Below are positions 57,550 through 64,000 of a stretch of DNA of 64,000 bases, piece by piece (the first letter of the stretch is position 1; each line of letters starts with the position of its first letter). This stretch comes from G963677445 sp963678275. GTDB taxonomy: Bacteria; Bacteroidota; Ignavibacteria; Ignavibacteriales; Melioribacteraceae. The stretch is taken from assembly GCA_963678275.1 (NCBI GenBank), contig OY782765.1, forward strand, positions 3,472,001 to 3,536,000, in the 5' to 3' direction. A program made the position numbers and the translations under genes. Under the pieces are notes generated by a model. The model searched no databases and was not told the origin of the DNA. It was given only the letters and a program-made list of their open reading frames with translations.

Positions 57550-58350
57550 TTAAAGCGTCCAGCTCATTACCTGTTCATTTTTCCAGTTCAGAAAATTCAG
57601 ACCTGTTCCGTTATTATCAGGGAAATAATCGGATTTAAATTTTTTCAGCACATCCTCAATCGCGAAAAAATCAGCGTCATTCTGATAATAAAAATAACGC
57701 GGCTCGGCGTCGTAATAATGGCCTCCCCCCGCGGGACCATAGGGTATTTCCCCGTTTTCAGGGAATGTAAATTCAGTAATATCAATAACAGTTTTCAGCG
57801 TATCAATAAAATCCTGGCAAAGATAGCTGTTTTCAGTCAATGTGCCGCAATAATAAACCATCGAATTTTCCGGATAACGCTGATAATTTCTTTTAGCCGG
57901 TTTTGTGTTGTTTGTCTCAGCCCCCGACACATTTATATTCGAGCTGTTTACGCTAAGATTATAATTATCTGAAAAATAAGAGCTTCTTATTATTAGAATA
58001 TAGTCTCCCTCAATCTGACCCAGTTTCAGATTAGCCGTCGCGGGTCCTAAGGCTGTCAGGCAAATTCCCGACTTGTTTATACCGGAAAGATTAACCGTAA
58101 TGATATTGCCTTTAATATTACAATCCGCGATTATCGGGAAATTACAGCAGCCATATATCTTTTCAGTTGCAAGATTCAGATAAATTTCCGGCTCCGAAGA
58201 TGAAAGATAATAGTCATGAGATTCTTTGACGATAAAGTTTATCTTACTGTCAATAGTTGAAAGGGTATTACCACCATTATCATTAACCTCACAACCGGCG
58301 ATAAATAAAAAGATTAACAGGCAACACATTTTTCGAAAGGTATTTTTCAT
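57550..58350 (-). CDS. Predicted lipoprotein, unknown function
   Basis: This 266-residue protein has a lipoprotein signal with lipobox FIAGC (Cys20). The mature part has a serine/asparagine-rich beta region (about 30-150: TEKIYGCCNFPIIADCNIKG, NIITVNLSGINKSG) followed by a domain with YYCGTLTENSYLCQD and FFAIEDVLKKFKSDYFPD. Several cysteines suggest disulfides. ATG start without a clear ribosome-binding site. It is isolated between repeat islands. I do not recognise a family; a surface-exposed role is inferred from the signal only. Confidence 0.7.
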   Translation of the reverse strand: MKNTFRKMCCLLIFLFIAGCEVNDNGGNTLSTIDSKINFIVKESHDYYLSSSEPEIYLNLATEKIYGCCNFPIIADCNIKGNIITVNLSGINKSGICLTALGPATANLKLGQIEGDYILIIRSSYFSDNYNLSVNSSNINVSGAETNNTKPAKRNYQRYPENSMVYYCGTLTENSYLCQDFIDTLKTVIDITEFTFPENGEIPYGPAGGGHYYDAEPRYFYYQNDADFFAIEDVLKKFKSDYFPDNNGTGLNFLNWKNEQVMSWTL

Positions 58351-58532
58351 AACAACATCTTAATATTATTTGTTAAAAACATTCTGAAAAAAGATACCGG
58401 GAAAATATTAGTTATAAAATGAAAAATAAAGGTAAAATTGAGGTACCGGAATAATGACCGCGTCATAACGATTGAATATGCGCTATCCCGCCAGGTAACA
58501 ATAACCGGAATTACTTGCTGAGAGAGCCAAAC

Positions 58533-58556
58533 GTAGGACAGGCTTTCCAGCCTGTC
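58533..58556 (+). repeat. REP unit with GTAG head
   Basis: A GTAG head is followed by a GACAGGCT-TTCC-AGCCTGTC hairpin. It matches in design the REP sequences served by RAYT (Y1-type) transposases. An exact inverted copy lies 132 bases downstream, together making a BIME-like pair. No RAYT gene is in the window. Confidence 0.75.
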
Positions 58557-58688
58557 GTTCTGTAGGACGTAAATAACATTACTACAAGGCATTTTCACTT
58601 TGGCGGTGGACATATCCATATTTTGAATAAGACAATTTTCCTCGGATATTGTGAGACTTTTAATCACATTTGTGATGGGCTCAGGAGG

Positions 58689-58712
58689 GACAGGCTGGAA
58701 AGCCTGTCCTAC
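58689..58712 (-). repeat. REP unit, inverted partner
   Basis: This is the perfect reverse complement of the unit at 58533-58556, ending in CTAC (the GTAG head on the minus strand). Confidence 0.75.
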
Positions 58713-58982
58713 TGTTTTAACACAATAATTCCTTGGAATTATCCAAAACGTAGTGATGGAAATCCTCCACAATAAGTCCCGCAGAAACGACAGAAAAAAC
58801 AACATTCCCAAATGGGAATAATGTTCAGAACTCATGACCCCTGGTAAGAAAAACAATTGCTCATTGAAATCTATTCTTATAATAAATTGCCCTATTGTTG
58901 ACTTTCAAAACGAAAAATATTTGGATAACTTATTGATTTGCAGACTGTTATAAATAGATTTATTGTACTCCCGCGGATAAAT

Positions 58983-59148
58983 ATGGTGTACCTGACGACG
59001 CACCGAATATTTTGCTTATCTCATTTTTACCAATATGATGTCCTTAACGGGACATAAATTAATTATTTCTATATGGGATTGCCCCGTTAGAAGCAAAATA
59101 TTGGTAGAAAAAAAGAAGAAAGCGTCCAAGTGTGCCGCCATATAACAC
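58983..59148. repeat. MITE-like element, degenerate inverted copy
   Basis: One end reads ATGGTGTACCTGACG; the other is altered (GTGTGCCGCCATATAACACC). The surrounding words match the flanks of copy 1 in reverse, so the whole unit is inverted relative to 6480-6845. Confidence 0.7.
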
Positions 59149-59556
59149 CCTCTGAATTATATTCCACAGCTAAGGGAAGGGGATTTAATCGTAAAAAAAA
59201 ATCTTTGTATTGAGTCATGGAGTATGAAATCACTAAAACGAGTTCGTTTTTTTATGAATTTCCTTTTGGTTCCGGCTTTGCCGGCTTAGGATAGAAAATA
59301 AAATCAGATTTTTCCGGGTGTAGGGGCGGATTTAAATTTGGAGTGAAATAATACTTTCCCGCAATCTTTTTAATACCCATGATACTGTTCATTCTCTGTT
59401 CCGCAATCCATAAAATCATCGGAAAACTTTTCCTTTTTGCGCGGAATATAATTGCGTACGGATTATTCAGCCGATGCAAATTTTAATGGAGGCAAAATTT
59501 TTATCATGTTTCCGTATATTGTTAAATTTTAAATTTGCGGGGTAAAAAAGGTTGAT

Positions 59557-59961
59557 ATGAAGCCCATACGTTATCTGATGATCTTTGTAATTATCGCTGT
59601 TCTTCTCTCTGTTTCTTTTGCCGCCTCATCATTTCCCGGTATTTTCAGCTTTATTTATTTTGTTCCGGGGGGTGACAAAATAGGTCACTTTTCCATACTC
59701 GCCATCGTCACCTTCCTTGTCAATATTTTATTAGCCGGTAAGAAGATAAAAATTTTCGGTCACTCAGTCTTTGCCGGTAGTATGGCGGTATTTATCCTTA
59801 TAACCTTTGATGAATTTTCACAGATATTTATCAGTTCAAGGTCTTTTGAGTATTATGATCTTCTGGCCAATTATTCCGGAATCTTTTTTGCCGGTTTAAT
59901 TGTAAAATTTACACTGAAGAATTTTAGTAGAAAGGAAACAATTGAAACTCAAATTCCTTAA
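59557..59961 (+). CDS. VanZ-like membrane protein
   Basis: This 134-residue inner-membrane protein has about four helices. The VanZ-family core is visible: GGDKIGHFSILAIVTFLVN (a polar DKIGH pair in a helix), then FILITFDEFSQIFISSRSFE, and DLLANYSGIFFAGLI, with D and N at the usual spots of the D..AN..G motif. The glycopeptide-resistance name comes from one member; most relatives are uncharacterised small membrane proteins. AAGG precedes ATG. The isochorismatase-like gene begins 34 bases after, so they are probably co-transcribed, with no obvious functional link. Confidence 0.85.
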   Translation: MKPIRYLMIFVIIAVLLSVSFAASSFPGIFSFIYFVPGGDKIGHFSILAIVTFLVNILLAGKKIKIFGHSVFAGSMAVFILITFDEFSQIFISSRSFEYYDLLANYSGIFFAGLIVKFTLKNFSRKETIETQIP

Positions 59962-59995
59962 AATTGAAACCATAAAATAAAATTTTGAGGTTTAT

Positions 59996-60667
59996 ATGCA
60001 AACTGGTAAATTTTCTGAAGATGATATTAAAAAACTTGCCCGGTCAGCTTATGAAGAGGGAAGCGCTGGATTCGAAATTTTCCCGGAGCGGACAGCTCTG
60101 CTGATAATTGATATGCAGGATGAATTTGTGAAACCTCACTGGACTCCCTATTGGATACCTGAAGCGACCAGACAGGCTCCTTTAATAAAAAAGGTTCTGA
60201 ATATTTGCCGCGATAAAGGTGTTCCTGTTATTTATACTCTCTTTTCGCGAACGAACTATTTTCTCGACAGGCCTTACTCGGGAAGATTTATGTCAAACCG
60301 TTATGCCGATCTTGATATCGATCAGAAGGAATTTTATAACGGGGAGAAAATATGGCACGAACTGGCTCCGGAGCCCGGTGAAGTTGTGATACACAAACCC
60401 TCCTACGGCGCATTTTATGATACTCCCCTTCAAACAATTCTGCGAAACCTCGACAAAGATACTGTGATTATCGCGGGAACACTCACAAACTACTGTTGCG
60501 GCCTGACTGCAAGACAGGCTTACGAAAGAGGATTTAAAGTTATATTCGGCAGCGACATAAACTCTACGGATGATCCCGGAATGCAGGAACATGAGCTGAA
60601 GATTTTGAGGCGCGGATTCGCGAAAGTTATGAGCTCGGGTGAAATTCTTAAATTCCTGAACGGTTGA
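59996..60667 (+). CDS. Isochorismatase-family cysteine hydrolase
   Basis: This 223-residue enzyme has the cysteine-hydrolase catalytic triad in place: Asp39 in LLIIDMQDEF, Lys134 in VIHKPSYGAF and Cys167 in TLTNYCCGLTA. Members include nicotinamidases, N-carbamoylsarcosine amidases and isochorismatases; the substrate cannot be settled here. A 30-residue N-terminal helix precedes the core. GAGG precedes ATG. It is second in a two-gene unit after the VanZ-like gene, with a hairpin 100 bases downstream. Confidence 0.9.
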   Translation: MQTGKFSEDDIKKLARSAYEEGSAGFEIFPERTALLIIDMQDEFVKPHWTPYWIPEATRQAPLIKKVLNICRDKGVPVIYTLFSRTNYFLDRPYSGRFMSNRYADLDIDQKEFYNGEKIWHELAPEPGEVVIHKPSYGAFYDTPLQTILRNLDKDTVIIAGTLTNYCCGLTARQAYERGFKVIFGSDINSTDDPGMQEHELKILRRGFAKVMSSGEILKFLNG

Positions 60668-60765
60668 CCCACATTCAGGCAGGGTTTAAAACAAAAATAA
60701 TTATTCACTCCCCGGTAAATATCAGGCTCCGAAACAGAAATTACGCGGTAAAAGGATGAAATATC

Positions 60766-60803
60766 CAAAATACTCGATTATATACAAGTATTTTGCGTTT
60801 TTC
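60766..60803 (+). terminator. Hairpin with T-run after the isochorismatase-like gene
   Basis: A perfect 9-bp stem CAAAATACT/AGTATTTTG (60766-60774, 60787-60795) is followed by CGTTTTTC. It sits between the isochorismatase-like gene and the transporter promoter. The stem is AT-rich, so the terminator would be weak. Confidence 0.45.
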
Positions 60804-60805
60804 TG

Positions 60806-60840
60806 TTGACTATTGTTCCGATTTTTGATATCAATATCGG
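60806..60840 (+). promoter_or_regulatory. Promoter with palindrome for the SLC12-like transporter
   Basis: TTGACT (60806-60811) and TATCAA (60829-60834) are spaced by 17 bases, about 80 bases before the transporter ATG. The -10 lies in TTGATATCAA, a perfect 10-bp palindrome, itself flanked by CCGAT and ATCGG. This looks like a repressor site over the -10, but no regulator is known. Confidence 0.4.
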
Positions 60841-60916
60841 GATATTTTTTATTTATTTCTCTGACGATTATTTCCCAATTTTAGTTATTGACTGACCACT
60901 TTTCAGGGTAACAAAT

Positions 60917-63190
60917 ATGGAACAAAAAATTGCGGATTCCAGGGGTCATGGATTTGGAACAGCGCCCGTTTTTCTGGCTGCTATCAGCACCATACTCGGA
61001 GCCATATTATTTCTCAGGTTTGGTTACGCGGTCGCGAATACAGGCCTGACAGGAGCAATTCTTATAATTATTATCGGCCATGCCATTACAATTCCCACCG
61101 CTATGGCCATTGCCGAAATTGCCACTAATCTCAAGGTTGAAGGAGGTGGGGAATATTATATAATCAGCCGCTCTTTCGGGCACATGGTGGGGGGAACAAT
61201 CGGTATATCCCTTTTCTTTTCGCAGGCTATCTCGGTGGCATTTTACATGATAGCTTTCTCCGAGGCTTTTACTCCCTTGTTTCCATTGATCGAACAACAC
61301 CTTGGATTCACTCCGCAGACATATATGATAAGTATCCCCGGCACCATACTTCTGCTCACACTTATTCTGAAAAAAGGAGCCGACCTGGGTGTTACAGCTT
61401 TGTGGATTGTTGTGGTAATACTTGGTGTTTCACTCCTGATGTTTTTCTTAGGCAAATCTGATCAGACACAAACGCAGGCGCAGATATTCGGAACCGTAAA
61501 AGAACCTGATGATTTTTTTACTGTTTTCTCCATAATTTTCCCTGCGTTTACCGGAATGACAGCCGGAGTGGGCCTTTCGGGTGATCTCCGTAATCCGAGG
61601 AAATCAATACCTCTCGGCACTATGGTCGCTACATTGGCCGGAATGATCGTTTATATGCTTGTTGTGGTCAAACTCGCTTATGAACTTCCCCCCGAGATAC
61701 TTGGCTCTGATCAGTTTGCAATGAGTAAAATCGCTCTCTGGGGCCCGATAATCCCTATCGGTCTGGGAGCCGCGAGTCTTTCTTCCGCGATAGGTTCTAT
61801 TCTTATCGCCCCGAGGACACTGCAGGCTATTTCCAAAGATCAGATATTCCCTGTTCCCCTCATGAACAGATTCCTCGGTAAAGGCAAGGGCAAATCGAAT
61901 GAACCGGTAAACGCTACCATTGCCACCGCGGTAATTGTAATTGTATTCGTATCAATGGGAAGTGTAAATTTTGTCGCCCAGATAATCAGTATGTTTTTCA
62001 TGATCACATATGGCACATTATGCCTCGTCAGTTTCCTTGAACACTTTGCCGGAAATCCTTCCTATCGTCCCACATTCAAATCAAAATGGTACCTCTCATT
62101 GCTTGGCGCCCTGGCATGTTTTATTATGATGTTCCAGATGGCTCCTCTCTATGCCATACTCTCAGTATTCGCGATTGTAATCCTTTACCTGAGCATCCGA
62201 AGGGGCCACTCCGATGTTGATGACCTTTCAGCAATGATAAAGGGAGTGCTTTTCCAGCTTACACGACAGCTTCAGGTGCTTATCCAGAGGCGGCAGACTT
62301 CAATGCAGGGTTCCAACTGGCGCCCCTCAATTATCGCTGTCTCTTCAAGCTCTCTTACCCGTCTGGCTCCATTCGACCTGGTCAGATGGATTTCCAGGCA
62401 TTACGGCTTCGGAAGTTTTATACATTATATCCAGGGATTCCTCAACAGTGAAACCAATAAAAAAGCCAGAATAAATCTGGAAAGACTTATTGAAATGGGG
62501 GCGCAGGCAAACGCGAGCATCTATGTGGACACTATAATCTCGCCAAGTTTTAAAACCGCCGTCGCCCAGATCGTTCAGATTCCGGGAATTTCAGGTATGG
62601 ATAACAACAGCGTTCTTTTTGAATTCCACCAGGATGAACCTGAAAATATTCCTGAAATAATTGAAGGATGTCTTTTTGCTGATTATGTCGATTTTAACAT
62701 GATGGTGCTGAGATCCTCCGACAGACATTTTGGTTATAAACGCCGGATTCATGTATGGATAACTACCGGTGATTACCGTAATGCCAATCTTATGATTCTG
62801 CTTTCATATATTATGGCCGGACATCCTGAATGGAAAGGCTGCGAAATAGAACTTTGCTGCGCCTTTGAAGAAAAGGAAATGGCGGCTGAGATCAAAAATC
62901 TGAATGAACTGATCGATAAAGGGAGAATACCAATTTCACATAAAAATGTGCGCAAACTTGTATGGAAAAAGGAAGAAAAAACCTACGATCAGCTTGTCTG
63001 CGAAAATTCAGCGCTGGCCGACCTGGTAATGATGGGCTTTTCATTATCAAAACTCGCGGAAGAAAATGGGGAATTCTTTAAGGGATTCAGCGCCATTAAA
63101 GATATACTGTTCGTAAGAGCCGATCAGAGAATAGCTATCAGCGAATCGGGCAAAGAAATACCTGAACCATCAACGTCGGAGGAAAAATAA
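60917..63190 (+). CDS. SLC12-like cation-chloride cotransporter / APC-superfamily permease
   Basis: This 757-residue protein has about twelve membrane helices over 1-430, starting FGTAPVFLAAISTILGAILF and including VEGGGEYYIISRSFGHMVG and FPAFTGMTAGVGLSGDLRNP, both strongly reminiscent of Na-K-Cl and K-Cl cotransporters. The C-terminal ~320 residues are soluble and cytoplasmic, also as in SLC12 proteins (RRQTSMQGSNWRPSIIAVSS, VYVDTIISP-type strands). Bacterial members are poorly characterised and the ion set cannot be read from sequence. AGGG precedes ATG. It has its own promoter and is convergent with the O-methyltransferase gene, with a long inverted repeat between. Confidence 0.88.
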   Translation: MEQKIADSRGHGFGTAPVFLAAISTILGAILFLRFGYAVANTGLTGAILIIIIGHAITIPTAMAIAEIATNLKVEGGGEYYIISRSFGHMVGGTIGISLFFSQAISVAFYMIAFSEAFTPLFPLIEQHLGFTPQTYMISIPGTILLLTLILKKGADLGVTALWIVVVILGVSLLMFFLGKSDQTQTQAQIFGTVKEPDDFFTVFSIIFPAFTGMTAGVGLSGDLRNPRKSIPLGTMVATLAGMIVYMLVVVKLAYELPPEILGSDQFAMSKIALWGPIIPIGLGAASLSSAIGSILIAPRTLQAISKDQIFPVPLMNRFLGKGKGKSNEPVNATIATAVIVIVFVSMGSVNFVAQIISMFFMITYGTLCLVSFLEHFAGNPSYRPTFKSKWYLSLLGALACFIMMFQMAPLYAILSVFAIVILYLSIRRGHSDVDDLSAMIKGVLFQLTRQLQVLIQRRQTSMQGSNWRPSIIAVSSSSLTRLAPFDLVRWISRHYGFGSFIHYIQGFLNSETNKKARINLERLIEMGAQANASIYVDTIISPSFKTAVAQIVQIPGISGMDNNSVLFEFHQDEPENIPEIIEGCLFADYVDFNMMVLRSSDRHFGYKRRIHVWITTGDYRNANLMILLSYIMAGHPEWKGCEIELCCAFEEKEMAAEIKNLNELIDKGRIPISHKNVRKLVWKKEEKTYDQLVCENSALADLVMMGFSLSKLAEENGEFFKGFSAIKDILFVRADQRIAISESGKEIPEPSTSEEK

Positions 63191-63228
63191 CAGAGTCGCG
63201 CAAATTTTAAATCATTAAGTTTACCCCC

Positions 63229-63264
63229 CTCCCGGGGAATATAATTCTGCTGTTTTCCCGGGAG
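63229..63264. terminator. Inverted repeat between convergent genes
   Basis: CTCCCGGGGAA pairs with TTTTCCCGGGAG across a 14-base loop. It stands between two convergent genes and could end transcription in both directions, though no T-run follows closely. Confidence 0.55.
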
Positions 63265-63295
63265 CAGGGAATTTAATAATAAAGGGGATGCCGGA

Positions 63296-64000
63296 CTACT
63301 CGGAAATTGACAGCAACATTCCGGAATATTCACTAAAGACGGGGAAAATTTCATCCGGCTGAAACCCCCCGTTGAAAAACAGTTGATCAAATTCCTTCCG
63401 GGTTCTTTCTTTACCGCCTGACATAACCATCATTTCAAGGTCCATCAGTTTGGATATTGAAAAAGAGCCGTCATCCGGAACTATCATTTCAATTACAAGC
63501 AGCCTGCTATTCCCGTTCATTACCTTTCTGATATTCCGCAGAATTATACCGCATTCTTTTTCATCCCAGTCGTGGAGTATATTGCATAATATATAAATGT
63601 CTCCACCTTCAGGAACAGATTTGAAAAAATCACATTCCGCAAATTTTATTCTTTCTGACGTTCCAGTTATCGGAAACTTTTTTTTCGCTTCCATTATTAT
63701 ACCGGGCAATTCGGCCAGGATATATTCCTTATCGGGATATTTTTCCCTTATAGCAGATATCAGCAGTCCTGTTCCGCCGCCGATATCAACGATTGTATTA
63801 AATCTGCCGAAATCAAAACTGTCGGCTAATGCATTTGCGATGGGGGCCGCTTTCATACTATTCGCGGCGTTAAATATTTTAGCCGCGCCGGGATTTTCCG
63901 AAAGCCATTCAGGTAATGTTTTTTTATAAGCTGACTCAAAACCCGGCTTTCCATTTCTCAACTGATCTGTAAAATTCATCCAGGCCATGTCGCTCCATTC
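63296..64000 (-). CDS. O-methyltransferase, plant/caffeate-type family (partial)
   Basis: The C-terminal 235 residues of a SAM-dependent O-methyltransferase family 2 protein are present. The frame runs off the window end (codons before 63988 read EWSD), so the N-terminal dimerisation domain and start lie beyond 64000. Visible motifs are NTIVDIGGGTGLLISAI, the AELPGIIMEAKKKF segment, FAECDFFKSVPEGGD, then NILHDWDEKECGIILRNI with the catalytic histidine, and LLVIEMIVPDD. The substrate is usually a small phenolic, polyketide or carotenoid intermediate. Neighbours give no hint. Confidence 0.9.
   Translation of the reverse strand, partial: EWSDMAWMNFTDQLRNGKPGFESAYKKTLPEWLSENPGAAKIFNAANSMKAAPIANALADSFDFGRFNTIVDIGGGTGLLISAIREKYPDKEYILAELPGIIMEAKKKFPITGTSERIKFAECDFFKSVPEGGDIYILCNILHDWDEKECGIILRNIRKVMNGNSRLLVIEMIVPDDGSFSISKLMDLEMMVMSGGKERTRKEFDQLFFNGGFQPDEIFPVFSEYSGMLLSISE

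Larger units (their letters stand above)
58351..59556. repeat. Intergenic repeat island 9
   Basis: This holds two inverted REP units (58533-58556 and 58689-58712) and then the inverted ~370-bp unit (about 58820-59190) matching 6480-6845, containing the degenerate MITE-like copy (58983-59148). After a unique stretch, the last 300 bases (59250-59556) include a degenerate repeat end and the leader of the VanZ-like gene, where AAGG precedes the ATG. A minus frame of 169 codons overlapping the lipoprotein start is repeat-derived and not called. Confidence 0.82.

Noticed and set aside
58347..58856. 169-codon minus-strand frame
   Set aside because: It crosses both REP units and part of the inverted repeat, lacks any domain, and runs into the leader of the lipoprotein gene.

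Overview
The window looks like a chromosome segment of a Gram-negative FCB-superphylum bacterium, most likely Ignavibacteria-like or another T9SS-bearing Bacteroidota relative. The evidence is a secreted M28 peptidase with a PNPFNP-type T9SS sorting domain, a PorV/PorQ-family barrel next to a giant surface protein, a LamG protein with a T9SS-like tail, and an HD-PycTM protein of the kind common in Bacteroidota. Phylum placement is inference; there is no rRNA or other phylogenetic marker, and I found no tRNA, rRNA or CRISPR array.

Layout. 1-10 kb: a small membrane protein, an SPL-like radical SAM protein, an unknown two-repeat protein, an HU / HU-TM-LysM gene pair and a methyltransferase, separated by repeat-filled spacers. 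10.5-20.3 kb: a cell-surface operon of a 2371-residue multi-domain secreted protein, a PorV/PorQ-type barrel and a second outer-membrane protein. 20.5-28.5 kb: a DUF2064 glycosyltransferase, a secreted serpin, the M28 peptidase, a small membrane protein, an SdiA-regulated lipoprotein, a PLP deaminase/desulfhydrase and a TPR protein. 30.7-34.5 kb: a compact operon of HD-PycTM, SixA phosphatase and polyphosphate kinase. 37-42 kb: DUF3859-like, zinc-ribbon, LamG, lipoprotein and DUF3052 genes. 42.2-55.2 kb: two identical inverted copies of an IS1182-family element bracket a nitroreductase/NudC pair and a five-gene run (acidic protein, Obg, FecCD permease, histidine kinase, response regulator). 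57.5-64 kb: a lipoprotein, VanZ-like, isochorismatase-like and SLC12-like genes, and an O-methyltransferase cut by the window end.

The most unusual property is the non-coding DNA. Roughly a quarter of the window is spacer built from about eight recurring modules: hairpins, AT-rich words, and period-6 and period-7 tandem repeats. They are stitched together in a recurrent order, and nearly all copies read on the + strand whatever the direction of the neighbouring genes. Nested in these islands are a ~170-bp MITE-like palindromic element, a GTAG-headed REP pair, and the IS1182 copies, one of which sits in the GC palindrome of a repeat module.

The best candidates for undescribed biology are this oriented repeat mosaic, the HD-PycTM/SixA/PPK1 operon (a defence-type membrane effector tied to polyphosphate metabolism) and the HU-TM-LysM protein, which could tether the nucleoid to the envelope.
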